The notes: generated from the sequence alone by a model not told the origin. Shown: positions 16,950 through 25,530, counted from the first letter of the stretch. The stretch: DNA of 64,000 nucleotides from Marisediminicola senii (GCF_011057645.1 NZ_JAALGE010000002.1:1-64000), one strand, 5' to 3'. Translations and numbers: made by a program.

Positions 16950-17040
16950 CACCCGTGCCAGACTTGGCGGTGGTGGGCAGCGCTGTCAGCCTCCTCGCCA
17001 CGCTGAGCGGTCTCGTACCCCCACCCGTGCCAGACTTGGC
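16950..17040. repeat. 19-bp direct repeat carrying a duplicated -10 region before the arginase-like gene
   Basis: CACCCGTGCCAGACTTGGC is found at 16950-16968 and 17022-17040. The second copy supplies the CAGACT hexamer 6 bases before the GTG start at 17043; the first copy is the same promoter core 72 bp upstream with no start codon in register. Confidence 0.9.
17031..17036 (+). promoter_or_regulatory. -10 hexamer CAGACT, leaderless start of the arginase-like gene
   Basis: CAGACT is followed by 6 bases and the GTG at 17043. It deviates from TANNNT at the first base and lies in a duplicated 19-bp segment. Confidence 0.5.
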
Positions 17041-17042
17041 CC

Positions 17043-17879
17043 GTGCCAGCCTCCTTCATCGTCGTTCCGCAGTGGCAGGGTTCCGGTTCGTCCCGGGCAA
17101 TGAGACTCATCGACGGGTGTGACGCCATCGGCGGCGACCTGCCAGGTGCCGCGACCGTCACCGTCACCGTGCCGTCGGGCGCGGGCTCGAGCCTCGGCAC
17201 CGGGGTGCAGCGGCTCAGCGCCGTTCACCAGGTGCGCGATGCCCTCACCATCGCCCTCGAGGCGGCCGACGACCTGCCGATCGTCATCGGCGGCGACTGC
17301 GGAGTAGAACTGGCGTCGATCGCCCACGCGGCGTCGACGGCAGACGTCGCCGTGGTGTGGCTCGACGCGCACCCCGACCTCAACACCCCCGAGTCGTCGC
17401 CCTCCGGCGCGTTCCACGGCATGGTGCTGCGCACGCTGCTCGGCGACGGTGCGCCCGAGCTCGTACCGCCCACCGCGCTGAAGGCCGATCGCGTCATCCT
17501 CGCCGGCACGCGCGCCCTCGACGACGCCGAGAGCGACTTCGCCGAGTCCGCGGGCATCACCACCCTCGCTCCCGGCGATCTGACGCCCGAGGCTCTCACC
17601 GCGGCCCTGCGGGCGACCGGCGCGACCTCGGTGTACCTGCACGTCGACCTCGACGTGCTCGACCCCGCGGAGTTCGACTGCGTCACCTACCCCGAGCCGT
17701 TCGGCATCACCACGCAGGCGCTGCTCGAGTTGATCGCCGCCGCGCGCGCGACACTGCCCCTCGCCGGGGCCGCGATCACCGAGTTCGCCCCCGCGTCGCC
17801 CGATTCCGCGTCCGAGTCGATGTCGACGATTCTGCGGGTCGTCGGTGCCCTGACCAAGGCCGCACCGCCCATCGCCTGA
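17043..17879 (+). CDS. Arginase/agmatinase (ureohydrolase) family protein with an altered metal ligand
   Basis: 278 aa ureohydrolase fold. Metal-binding motifs: IGGDCG (81-87; the family consensus is GGDHS, so the first Mn-binding His is Cys86), WLDAHPD with Asp108, His110 and Asp112, and HVDLDVLDP with Asp202 and Asp204. SGAFHGM matches the substrate-loop region. It would hydrolyse a guanidino compound to urea if the His-to-Cys change is tolerated; the same GGDCG occurs, as I recall, in other actinobacterial members. The GTG start is supported by the leaderless-type spacing. Monocistronic by position. Confidence 0.85.
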   Translation: MPASFIVVPQWQGSGSSRAMRLIDGCDAIGGDLPGAATVTVTVPSGAGSSLGTGVQRLSAVHQVRDALTIALEAADDLPIVIGGDCGVELASIAHAASTADVAVVWLDAHPDLNTPESSPSGAFHGMVLRTLLGDGAPELVPPTALKADRVILAGTRALDDAESDFAESAGITTLAPGDLTPEALTAALRATGATSVYLHVDLDVLDPAEFDCVTYPEPFGITTQALLELIAAARATLPLAGAAITEFAPASPDSASESMSTILRVVGALTKAAPPIA

Positions 17880-17957
17880 CCGACGCCCGCCCTCGGGCTC
17901 GGTGCATGGACGAAGGGCGGGGTGGATGCCACGGCTGACGCCCAGCAACCGCCGCCG

Positions 17958-17963
17958 TAGGCT
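17958..17963 (+). promoter_or_regulatory. -10 hexamer TAGGCT of the crotonase gene (leaderless)
   Basis: TAGGCT, then 6 bases, then ATG at 17970. Confidence 0.68.
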
Positions 17964-17969
17964 GACCAC

Positions 17970-18794
17970 ATGGACTCGCCCGCAGCGTCGCCCGCAGCCT
18001 CCCCCGAACAGCCCACTCCCCGCGTCACCGTGCAGCGTGACGGCCACGTGCTGCTGCTCGGCCTGAACCGCCCGGAAAAGCGCAACGCCGCCGACTACCG
18101 CATGCTGATGGAACTCGCCGCCGCGTACGGCGAGTTCGAGCGCGACGCCGAGCTGCGTGTCGCCGTGGTCTTCGCGCACGGCGAGCACTTCACCGCCGGC
18201 CTCGATCTCGCCGACATCGGCCCGCGCATCGGAGCCGACGGCATCAGCCTGGTGCCCACCGGCGGCATCAACCCGTGGCAGGTCGACGGCGCGCAGCTGT
18301 CGAAGCCCGTGGTCATCGCGGTGCACGGTACCTGCCTCACCCTCGGCATCGAGCTGATGCTGGCCAGCGATATCGCGGTCGCCGCGACGTCGACCGTGTT
18401 CGGGCAGATCGAGGTGAGCCGCGGCATCCTGCCATTCGGCGGAGCCACCATCCGGCTACCCCGCACGGCGGGCTGGGGCAATGCGATGCGGTGGATCCTC
18501 ACCGGCGACTCGTTCGATGCCGCAGAGGCGCATCGCATGGGTCTGGTGCAGGAGCTGGTGGCCGACGGCGAGCAGTTCGACCGCGCGCTCGAAATCGCCC
18601 GCCGCATCGCCGCGCAGGCGCCGCTCGCCGTGCAGGCGGCGCTGGCCAATGCCCGCATCGCCGTGCGGCAGGGGGATGCCGCGGCGGAGGCAGCCCTGCA
18701 GCCCGAGCTGGTTCGGCTCGCGGCCAGCGAAGACGCCCGCATCGGCATGGAGTCGTTCCTCACCCGCACCCCGGCGACCTTCGTCGGCCGCTGA
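17970..18794 (+). CDS. Enoyl-CoA hydratase/isomerase (crotonase) family protein
   Basis: 274 aa. After an Ala/Pro-rich N-terminus the crotonase fold starts with VLLLGLNRPEKRNAAD; VFAHGEHFTAGLDLADI forms the first oxyanion-hole strand, and IAVHGTCLTLGIELMLASDIAVAA in two runs forms the second. The C-terminus (ASEDARIGMESFLTRTPATF) is the usual trimerisation helix. The glutamates of a classical hydratase are not clearly positioned, so it may be a crotonobetainyl-CoA-type or isomerase member. The precise acyl-CoA substrate is unknown. Confidence 0.85.
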   Translation: MDSPAASPAASPEQPTPRVTVQRDGHVLLLGLNRPEKRNAADYRMLMELAAAYGEFERDAELRVAVVFAHGEHFTAGLDLADIGPRIGADGISLVPTGGINPWQVDGAQLSKPVVIAVHGTCLTLGIELMLASDIAVAATSTVFGQIEVSRGILPFGGATIRLPRTAGWGNAMRWILTGDSFDAAEAHRMGLVQELVADGEQFDRALEIARRIAAQAPLAVQAALANARIAVRQGDAAAEAALQPELVRLAASEDARIGMESFLTRTPATFVGR

Positions 18795-18860
18795 GCCGCG
18801 CGCACCGCCACCCGCAGCCCCGACCGGAACGACACGGCCGCACCACACGCACCACCGCAG

Positions 18861-18880
18861 GCACGCACGCACGCACGCAC
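18861..18880. repeat. Tetranucleotide repeat (GCAC)5
   Basis: Five perfect GCAC units in the 124-bp gap before the disulfide-reductase gene, 24 bp upstream of its Shine-Dalgarno. A short slippage-prone tract in a leader region. Confidence 0.9.
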
Positions 18881-18918
18881 GACCCAGAACGCACACACCG
18901 ACCAGGGAGAGCACCGAA

Positions 18919-20361
18919 ATGATCGAAACCGAGTGGGATGTCATCGTCATCGGAGCCGGCGTGGCCGGGGAGAACGTCGCCGACCGCGCCGTGCAGGGCG
19001 GGCTCACGGCGATCATCGTCGAGGCGGAGCTGGTCGGCGGCGAGTGTTCCTACTGGGCGTGCATGCCGTCGAAGGTGATGCTGCGCAGCGCCAGCGCCCT
19101 GCGCGCGGCCCGCGCCCTCGGCGGCGCCCGGGAGGCCGTGACAGGCGACCTCGACGTCGCCGCGGTGCTCGCCCGCCGCGACGAGTTCACCCACGGCTAC
19201 AGCGACGACAGCCAGGTCGAATGGCTCGACAGCGCCGGCATCGGCCTCATCCGCGGGCGCGGGCGGCTCACCGGAACCCGCGCGGTCAGTGTCACCTCCC
19301 CGGACGGAACCGTCACGCAGCTCACGGCGCGGCACGCCGTCGCGATCTGCACCGGCTCAGGGGCCCTCGTTCCCGGCATCGACGGGATCGACACCGTCGA
19401 CGTGTGGACAAGCAGGGAGGCCACCAGCGCCGCGACCCCGCCCGCCACCCTCGCGATCATCGGCGGCGGCGTGGTCGCCGTCGAGATGGCCACCGCATAC
19501 GCCGGATTCGGCACCGAGGTCACCGTCATCGCCCGCAGCGGCCTGCTCGGCGGGCAGGAACCATTCGCCGGAGAACTCGTGCAGGAGGGCCTCGAGGCGC
19601 TCGGCGTGACCATCCGCACCGGCGTCTCCCCCAGCTCGGTGCGCACCGACGGCGACGCCGTCTCGGTCATGCTCGACGACGGCACCGAGGTGCGCGCCGA
19701 GAAGCTGCTCGTCGCGACCGGCCGCACCCCGAACACCGGCGACCTCGGGCTCGACACCGTGGGCCTCGAGTCGGGCGGCTGGCTGACGACCGACGACACC
19801 CTGCGCGTCATCGGTGCAGGGGACGGCGACCCCATCGACTGGCTGTACGCGGTGGGCGACGTGAACCACCGTGCGCTGCTGACCCACCAGGACAAGTACC
19901 AGGCCAGGGCGGCGGGCGACGTGATCGTCGCTCGAGCGACCGGCGGCACCGTCTCGGATTCCCCGTGGGGAACCCATGTCGCGACGGCCGACCACCAGGC
20001 CGTCCCCCAGGTCACCTTCACTGATCCCGAGGTCGCCTCGGTCGGCCTGACCGCGACGGCCGCGGAGGAGGCGGGCTACGACATCCGCGTCGTCGACTTC
20101 GACCTCGGGTCGATCGCGGGCGCCAGCCTGCTCGCCGACGGGTACACCGGCAAGGCCCGCATGGTCGTCGACGAGTCACGGTCGGTGATCATCGGCATGA
20201 CCTTTGTCGGACAGGATGTCGCCGAACTGCTGCAGTCGGCCACCATCGCCGTCGTCGGCGAGGTGCCGCTCGCGCGACTCTGGCACGCCGTTCCCGCCTA
20301 CCCGACGATGAGCGAGATCTGGCTGCGCCTGCTCGAGACGTATGGGCGCCCGACGGCCTGA
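18919..20361 (+). CDS. FAD-dependent pyridine-nucleotide disulfide oxidoreductase (Lpd/MerA-like)
   Basis: 480 aa. FAD-binding VIVIGAGVAGENVA at the N-terminus, the redox-active pair in GGECSYWACMPSK (C-x4-C), a second GGGVVAVEMA NAD(P)-binding site, the AVGDVN motif contacting FAD, and the dimerisation domain ending in HAVPAYPTMSEIW with the active-site His. This is a full-length member of the dihydrolipoamide dehydrogenase, mercuric reductase and mycothione reductase group; the active-site spacing agrees but the substrate is not decided. ATG at 18919 has GGGAGA (18905-18910) upstream; the longer frame to 18481 runs through the crotonase gene in another frame. Confidence 0.9.
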   Translation: MIETEWDVIVIGAGVAGENVADRAVQGGLTAIIVEAELVGGECSYWACMPSKVMLRSASALRAARALGGAREAVTGDLDVAAVLARRDEFTHGYSDDSQVEWLDSAGIGLIRGRGRLTGTRAVSVTSPDGTVTQLTARHAVAICTGSGALVPGIDGIDTVDVWTSREATSAATPPATLAIIGGGVVAVEMATAYAGFGTEVTVIARSGLLGGQEPFAGELVQEGLEALGVTIRTGVSPSSVRTDGDAVSVMLDDGTEVRAEKLLVATGRTPNTGDLGLDTVGLESGGWLTTDDTLRVIGAGDGDPIDWLYAVGDVNHRALLTHQDKYQARAAGDVIVARATGGTVSDSPWGTHVATADHQAVPQVTFTDPEVASVGLTATAAEEAGYDIRVVDFDLGSIAGASLLADGYTGKARMVVDESRSVIIGMTFVGQDVAELLQSATIAVVGEVPLARLWHAVPAYPTMSEIWLRLLETYGRPTA

Positions 20362-20367
20362 GCCGCA

Positions 20368-20410
20368 CCGGCCGCGGCCGGGTCCGCGCCTGCGACAGCT
20401 ACAGCTACAG
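20368..20410. repeat. Palindrome and (ACAGCT)n repeat between convergent genes
   Basis: A perfect 14-bp palindrome CCGGCCGCGGCCGG (20368-20381) is followed by three ACAGCT units ending at the stop of the glycosyltransferase gene. The palindrome could act as a weak bidirectional terminator stem. Confidence 0.45.
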
Positions 20411-21655
20411 CTACAGGCGCACCTGGCCGAGGCTCGCGTACAGCCCGAGCAGGGCGGTGCCGGTCGAGCCCCAGGTGAATCCCTCGGCGTACAGCCGCGA
20501 CCGGGCCGACCAGCCGAGGCCGGTCGCCTCGTCGTCGAGCACCCTCGAGACGGCGGCCGCCCAGTCCCGCGGCTCCCTCGACGCGACGAGCACCCCGGAG
20601 AGCCCGTCGGCCACCGAGTCGGTGAGCCCCGAGCCGCGCTGCGCGATCACCGGGGTGCCGCTCGCCGCGGATTCGAGGGCGACCAGCCCGAAGGTCTCAC
20701 TGTGCGACGGAACGAGGGTGATGGATGACGCGGCGAGCAGGTCGGCGAGGTCCTCACGACCGAGCGCGCCGACGAATCGCACTCGCGCACCGATTCCGAG
20801 GCGGGCCGCGCGCTGCCGCAGTGACTGCAGGTACGGGTCTTCGCCCGGCGTCGATTCCCCGGCCACGATGAGCACAGGTGACCAACGGCCGGCGGCACCG
20901 AGCTCGGCGATCGTGTCGACGGCCAGCTCGAGTCCCTTGAGCGGCTGGATGCGCCCGGCGACCGTCACGATCGGCGATGCGGCGTCGATGCCGTACCGCG
21001 CGCGCATGCGGCTGTCGGCGACCGCGGCGCGGCCGGGCCTGAAGTGCGCGATGTCGACCCCGGGTGGGATGACCCAGGCCCGCTCCGGCGGCATCCGCAG
21101 GCTGTCGATCAGGGTGGTGACCTCGGCCGCAGACCCGGCGACCACAGCGCCGGCCTGGTTGGCGAGGTACGCCTCGGTGCGCAGCCGCATCTCGGGCTCC
21201 GGCTGCTGGCCGGGGGCGAGGGAGGCGTTCTTCATGGCCGCGACGGTGTGGAAGCTCTGCACGAAGGGCAGGCCGAGCTCGAAGGCCACCGGCAGGGTGG
21301 CGAGGCCGCTGAGCCAGTAGTGGGCGTGGATGACGTCGTAGCCGGGTCCGCCACGGCCGGCGAGCTCGGCGACGGCCTCCCCGAACTCGTCGGTCACGGC
21401 CACCAGGTCGTCTTTCGCGAGCGGCCCCGGTGGGCCCGCGCGCAGCTCGCACAGGGTCACCCCGTCGGAGACCGCGTGCACCGCGGGGGCGCCAGTGGCG
21501 CGCGTGAGGAGGTCGACCTCGACCCCGCGCGCGGCGAGCTCTGTGGCGATGGCGAGGATGTAGGTGTTCATGCCGCCGGCGTCGACGGTGCCAGCCCGCG
21601 CGGCCGGCGAGGTGTGCATCGACACCAGCGCGACGCGCGTTCCCCTGTTGACCAT
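20411..21655 (-). CDS. GT4-family glycosyltransferase, MshA-like
   Basis: 414 aa GT-B enzyme. The N-terminal VALVSMHTSPAARAGTVDAG followed by GMNTYI closely resembles the acceptor-binding start of MshA, which joins N-acetylglucosamine to 1L-myo-inositol-1-phosphate in mycothiol synthesis. The C-terminal half has VTVAGRIQPLKGLELAV and the nucleotide-sugar motif SETFGLVALESAASGTPVI (E-x7-E). Actinobacteria hold several relatives of this type, so the mycothiol role is likely but not certain; no mshB/C/D is in the window. ATG at 21655 is fixed by TACAGT 6 bases upstream; the longer frame is not supported. Confidence 0.85.
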   Translation of the reverse strand: MVNRGTRVALVSMHTSPAARAGTVDAGGMNTYILAIATELAARGVEVDLLTRATGAPAVHAVSDGVTLCELRAGPPGPLAKDDLVAVTDEFGEAVAELAGRGGPGYDVIHAHYWLSGLATLPVAFELGLPFVQSFHTVAAMKNASLAPGQQPEPEMRLRTEAYLANQAGAVVAGSAAEVTTLIDSLRMPPERAWVIPPGVDIAHFRPGRAAVADSRMRARYGIDAASPIVTVAGRIQPLKGLELAVDTIAELGAAGRWSPVLIVAGESTPGEDPYLQSLRQRAARLGIGARVRFVGALGREDLADLLAASSITLVPSHSETFGLVALESAASGTPVIAQRGSGLTDSVADGLSGVLVASREPRDWAAAVSRVLDDEATGLGWSARSRLYAEGFTWGSTGTALLGLYASLGQVRL

Positions 21656-21661
21656 GCGTTC

Positions 21662-21667
21662 ACTGTA
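21662..21667 (-). promoter_or_regulatory. -10 hexamer TACAGT of the MshA-like gene (leaderless)
   Basis: On the minus strand TACAGT, 6 bases, then ATG at 21655. Confidence 0.68.
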
Positions 21668-21748
21668 TGCGGGTGTTGCTTGGTCACGGCTGACCGCCGC
21701 GCTACACGTGATGCGTTCGCATGCTTTCGGTCTGCTACTAATGGAGAT

Positions 21749-22183
21749 ATGACTCGCGTACAGCGTCGACCGGTGGTCCAGACAGTCGCCAGCGTGCTCG
21801 TGACCGTGGGCAGGGTGACGCCCGGCGCGCGCATGCTGGTGCTGAACCCGGTGGTGGTGCGACTGGGCTACCTGCTGGTCACGGCGGTCGGCCTGGCATG
21901 GGGTGCGTTGCTCAGCGTCGGGCGGATCGAGGAGAGTGGAGGCGTGATCGTGGCGCGCGGGTGCCCGTCGTGGGCCTTCGGCCGCGGGGGCACTACGGTC
22001 GGCGCCGTGTACATCACCCGGTTCAACGTGTCGCACGACGTTCTCGAGCACGAGGCAGTGCACCGCGCGCAGTGGCAGAAGTACGGCCTCGCACTGCTCC
22101 CGCTGTACCTGGCCGCGGGTCCCGATGCCAGGGGCAACAGGTTCGAGGTCGAGGCGGGCCTCACCAAGGGCGGATACCGCTAG
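21749..22183 (+). CDS. Small membrane-associated protein with an HEXXH motif
   Basis: 144 aa. A hydrophobic stretch near 38-58 (GYLLVTAVGLAWGALLSV) is followed by a compact domain with HEAVHRAQWQKYGLALLPLYLAAG and NRFEVEAG split as landmarks: HEAVH fits the zinc-metallopeptidase HEXXH pattern and the later Glu in FEVEAG could be a third ligand. I remember small actinobacterial proteins of this build but no assigned function. ATG at 21749 lies just after TACTAA; the frame is open far upstream, but that part overlaps the antisense glycosyltransferase gene. Confidence 0.68.
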   Translation: MTRVQRRPVVQTVASVLVTVGRVTPGARMLVLNPVVVRLGYLLVTAVGLAWGALLSVGRIEESGGVIVARGCPSWAFGRGGTTVGAVYITRFNVSHDVLEHEAVHRAQWQKYGLALLPLYLAAGPDARGNRFEVEAGLTKGGYR

Positions 22184-22281
22184 GGCAGGTCGTCGTCCAC
22201 GGTGCGATCGCCGTACCCGGGCATCAAGCTGCGGGCGGCGAGGCCCGTCGCTGTAGTGGGTGCCCGCGGGGCGGGCGGTGG

Positions 22282-23250
22282 CTAGCTCTCGGGTCGCCCG
22301 GCGCGCCAGTAGCCCATGAAGGCGACGTCGTTGCGGTGCAGCCCGGTGTCGCGCACCAGGAAGCGACGGAGTTCGCGGATGCAGCTCGCCTCGCCGGCGA
22401 TCCAGGCGTACAAGCCGTGGTGCTCGCCGGTGGCCGGCGGAACGTCCCACAGGGGTTCAGCGTCGGCATCGGCGTCACCGAGCGGGGCGTTGCCCGTCGT
22501 TTCGACCGGTTCGTCGGCGGCGGCAGGGGCGACCATCTCGCTGACCCAGGCCCGCACGGCCCGGTTGAGGGCCTCGCCGTGGCTGGCGTCGCGGGTGTCG
22601 CGGGCGAGCCAGGTGACGGTCATGCGCCCCGGGGCGGTGACCGGCAGGATGTCGTCGTCGGTGGCGACCTCGATGAACACCTGGCCGCGCGTGTCGGCCG
22701 GCAGCTGCTCGATGATGCTGCAGATGGCGGGTGCCGCCGTCTCGTCTCCCGCGAGAAGCACGCGGTCGGCGTCTCCGGCGCGGAACTCGACGCCGCCGAT
22801 CGGACCCGCGCCGACGACCAGCGTCCTGGCGTCGGGGCCGACGACGAGCAGCTCGTCTCCGACGCTGGCGCGGTTGACCCAGCGGGTGGCCGGACCGGTG
22901 TCGCCGTGCACGGCGAAGTCGACGTCGATCTCGCCGGCGGCGGTGCGGGCGGCGCGAACGGTGTAGGTGCGCATGGGGCAGCGTTCGTGCTCCGGCAGGT
23001 CGCGCCATCCGGCGTACCAGTCGCTGCCGCCACGCGGAAAGGTGGTGAGCCCGGTCGTGGCGAGGGGGAAGATGAGCTTGACGCGCTGGTCGAGGCCGGC
23101 CGCGTGGAAGTGCTCGAGGTCGTCGCCACCGAGGGTCACGCGCACGAAGTGGGCGCCCATTTTCTCGATGCGGCGCACGGTCACGGCGAAGGCGACGAAG
23201 TCAGCGGTGGTCGCCCTGGTCGCTGCGGTGCCTGCTCGGGTCGTCGTCAT
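22282..23250 (-). CDS. Siderophore-interacting protein, NAD(P)H-dependent ferric-siderophore reductase
   Basis: 322 aa SIP/ViuB-type flavoprotein. The FAD-binding domain shows MRTYTVRAAR (the RxYT box) and FAVHGDTGPATRWVN; the NAD(P)-binding half has LLAGDETAAPAICSII and YAWIAGEASCIRELRRFL. It releases iron from imported Fe(III)-siderophores in the cytoplasm. A DtxR/IdeR-like site overlaps its promoter, which supports iron control. A poly-Ala/Asp insert (about 250-275) sits in the second half. The gene is divergent from the lipoprotein gene. Confidence 0.92.
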   Translation of the reverse strand: MTTTRAGTAATRATTADFVAFAVTVRRIEKMGAHFVRVTLGGDDLEHFHAAGLDQRVKLIFPLATTGLTTFPRGGSDWYAGWRDLPEHERCPMRTYTVRAARTAAGEIDVDFAVHGDTGPATRWVNRASVGDELLVVGPDARTLVVGAGPIGGVEFRAGDADRVLLAGDETAAPAICSIIEQLPADTRGQVFIEVATDDDILPVTAPGRMTVTWLARDTRDASHGEALNRAVRAWVSEMVAPAAADEPVETTGNAPLGDADADAEPLWDVPPATGEHHGLYAWIAGEASCIRELRRFLVRDTGLHRNDVAFMGYWRAGRPES

Positions 23251-23256
23251 AGCCCA

Positions 23257-23262
23257 AGTATG
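23257..23262 (-). promoter_or_regulatory. -10 hexamer CATACT of the siderophore reductase gene (leaderless)
   Basis: On the minus strand CATACT, 6 bases, then ATG at 23250; the hexamer lies inside the putative iron box. Confidence 0.55.
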
Positions 23263-23277
23263 GCATGCCTTACCTAA
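23259..23277 (-). promoter_or_regulatory. Putative DtxR/IdeR iron box
   Basis: Read on the minus strand the 19 bases TTAGGTAAGGCATGCCATA match the DtxR consensus TTAGGTTAGSCTAACCTAA at 13 of 19 positions, with the left half nearly perfect. It covers the -10 region of the siderophore reductase gene, the right place for iron-dependent repression. Confidence 0.68.
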
Positions 23278-23423
23278 GTAAGTGCGCCCTTCGCTGTGAC
23301 GTGCTCCTCGTGGCGCACCGCCTCGCCGTGCGACGCGCGTAACAGCATGGCAACGACCGCGCGCCGGATGCCTGCCCCCCGGGGCGTCTGGGTAATGTGA
23401 GCGTCATATCGGGGGGATATTCC

Positions 23424-24095
23424 ATGACGGTTCGACGATCGATTCCAGCACGCGTCTCGTGGGCCGCCGCGGCACTGCTCGGCGGCATGCTACTCAGCGG
23501 GTGCTCCCCAGTGTCGAGCACGCTCATCGGCGCCTCCCCGAGCCCGACCCCGTCATCCCCGGCGGCGAGCGCCAGCCCGCGCCCCACCCCCTCACCGACG
23601 TCGACGTCGTCGGCCAGCCCCGCGCCATCCGCATCGGCGAGCCCGTCGCCGACAGCATCGCCATCACCCACCACACCCCCGGTCGCCACCGTCGACGAGG
23701 AGGCACCGTGCCGCGCCCTCGTCGATGCCGACGTGCTCGCCCGCATCGACGCCACCGCCGACTGGTCGTTCCGCCCGTCGTCCGAACGCCCGGGCGCCAC
23801 CACAGTGCTGCCGTTCGATGCCTACGGAGGACTGGAATGCCTGTGGGGCCCACCCGCAGGCGACCTGAGCTACTACTTCGGCTACGTCGCGCTGCCCGCC
23901 GCCGAGAGCGACACCCGGCTGCAGGCCCTGGTCGACACCCAGTGGACGACGACCGAGACCGCCGAGGGCACCCAGTACTGCAATCCCGCCCTCGAAGCCG
24001 GCCTGGTCGAGTGTTACCTCGTCGCCGGCACGAACTGGTACTTCTCCAACGCCGACGGCGTCTTCCCGACCCTCACCGCACGCGCACCGATCTGA
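23424..24095 (+). CDS. Lipoprotein with Pro/Ser/Thr-rich linker
   Basis: 223 aa. A signal peptide ends in the lipobox LLSGC with Cys27 as the lipidated residue. Residues 28-90 are a Pro/Ser/Thr/Ala linker, probably spanning the cell wall. The globular part (91-223) has four cysteines (PCRAL, ECLWG, YCNPA, ECYLV) suited to two disulfides, and aromatic-rich strands. No family was recognised; it could be a surface-exposed ligand-binding domain. ATG at 23424 follows GGGGGA (23411-23416); a GTG nine codons earlier would only lengthen the signal peptide. Confidence 0.78.
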   Translation: MTVRRSIPARVSWAAAALLGGMLLSGCSPVSSTLIGASPSPTPSSPAASASPRPTPSPTSTSSASPAPSASASPSPTASPSPTTPPVATVDEEAPCRALVDADVLARIDATADWSFRPSSERPGATTVLPFDAYGGLECLWGPPAGDLSYYFGYVALPAAESDTRLQALVDTQWTTTETAEGTQYCNPALEAGLVECYLVAGTNWYFSNADGVFPTLTARAPI

Positions 24096-24108
24096 GCCGA
24101 GAGCACCG

Positions 24109-25524
24109 TCACCACATCGCGGGGTGGCGCCGCTGCCAGTAGAGGCGCCGCTCGAGCTGCGCACCGATCGACAGCAGCACGTGCTCCCCGCCCGGGCGCC
24201 CGATGAGCTGCACCCCCATGGGCACGCCGTTCTCCGTGGCGTGCACGGGCAGCGTGATCGCCGGCAGTCCGGTGACGTTCGCGAAGCTCGTGAACGGGGT
24301 GTACAGCACCTGCTGCGCGAAGTTGCGCTCTGCATCCCGCTGGTCATACCAGCCGACCGGGCGCGGGGTGAGCGCGGTCGCGGGGGTCAGCACGGCGTCG
24401 TACCCGGAGAACTGGCGGATGATCGACCGCTCAAACAGCGAGAGGGCGGCGAGGGCCTCGGCGAGCTGCCGGGCACTCAACGACCTTCCGCGTTCGACGA
24501 GCCAGCGGGTGAGGGGCTCCAGCAGGTCGAGCTGCTCGCCCTCCGCGGGGATGCCGGCTGCCCCGGCCTGCCAGATGGTGCGGAACGCCGGGGCATAGGT
24601 CGGGTCGGGCTCGAGCGCCATCGCCTCGAGGCCGTGCCCCATCGCGTCGAGTTCACGCACCGCGACGTCGACGGCGGTGGATGCCTCGGGCGCGACCACT
24701 ACGTCGTAGGCGTCGTCCCACGGCGACGTCGACATCACGCCGATCTGAAACCGGCCCTCCCCGCGTGCCGCCGCGTTGAGGAGCGCGCCGCCGTCCCAGC
24801 GTGGTGCGCGCAGGGTGAACGGATTCGGAATGCCCTCGACGAGCGCGTCGAGCACCATCGCGGCATCGGCGACGGTGCGCGCGAGCGGCCCTGGCACCAC
24901 GAGGCCGGCGAGCTTGTCGATGCCGGTGCCGCTCGGCACCAGCCCGCGTGACGGCTTGAGGCCGACGAGTCCGGTGGCAGCCGCAGGAATGCGCACCGAG
25001 CCGCCGCCGTCCGTTCCGGGAGCGAACGGCAGCAGGCCGGCCGCGACGGCGACGGCGGCGCCGCCGCTCGACCCGCCGGCCCCGAGCGACAGGTCGTATG
25101 GGTTCCGCGCTGGCGGCCCCACCGCGCTCTCGGTGTAGGAGCTGAGCCCGAATTCCGGGGTGCTGGTCTTGCCGAGGCTGACCGCGCCGGCGGCATCGAA
25201 TGCACGCGCCAGCTCGTCGGATTCTCTCGGCACGTAGCCTGCCATCAACCGGGAGCCGCTGCCCATGGTCACGCCGGCGCGGGCGGTGAGGTCCTTGTCG
25301 GCGAATGGCAGGCCCCACAGCGGCGCCGTGCGCGACGCCGTCGCCTCGAGGTGGCCGGCCCGCCGCAGTGCCGCATCGGTGGTCACGGTCACGAACGCGC
25401 CGAGCTCGCCGTCGAGCCGCGCGATGCGCTCCAGGTAGTGCCTGGCCAGGTCGAGCGGGGTGATGTCGCCCCGGCGAAGCCAGGCCCACTGCTCCTGCGC
25501 ACTGAGGTGGTGGAGTTCGAACAT
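24109..25524 (-). CDS. Amidase signature family enzyme
   Basis: 471 aa. The Ser-cisSer-Lys triad region is clear: Lys in LPFADKDL (about 75), GAGGSSGGAAVAVAAG with the cis-Ser, and GTDGGGSVRIPAA with the nucleophile Ser. Enzymes of this family hydrolyse amides, including aryl-acylamides and nitrile-derived amides; the GatA subunit is unlikely because gatB/gatC are absent and the C-terminal half is divergent. The gene converges on the lipoprotein gene, 13 bp apart. Confidence 0.9.
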   Translation of the reverse strand: MFELHHLSAQEQWAWLRRGDITPLDLARHYLERIARLDGELGAFVTVTTDAALRRAGHLEATASRTAPLWGLPFADKDLTARAGVTMGSGSRLMAGYVPRESDELARAFDAAGAVSLGKTSTPEFGLSSYTESAVGPPARNPYDLSLGAGGSSGGAAVAVAAGLLPFAPGTDGGGSVRIPAAATGLVGLKPSRGLVPSGTGIDKLAGLVVPGPLARTVADAAMVLDALVEGIPNPFTLRAPRWDGGALLNAAARGEGRFQIGVMSTSPWDDAYDVVVAPEASTAVDVAVRELDAMGHGLEAMALEPDPTYAPAFRTIWQAGAAGIPAEGEQLDLLEPLTRWLVERGRSLSARQLAEALAALSLFERSIIRQFSGYDAVLTPATALTPRPVGWYDQRDAERNFAQQVLYTPFTSFANVTGLPAITLPVHATENGVPMGVQLIGRPGGEHVLLSIGAQLERRLYWQRRHPAMW

Positions 25525-25530
25525 TCCCAG

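Noticed and set aside
18481-18918. N-terminal extension of the disulfide reductase
   Set aside because: The segment overlaps the crotonase gene in another frame and precedes a complete FAD-binding N-terminus with its own Shine-Dalgarno.
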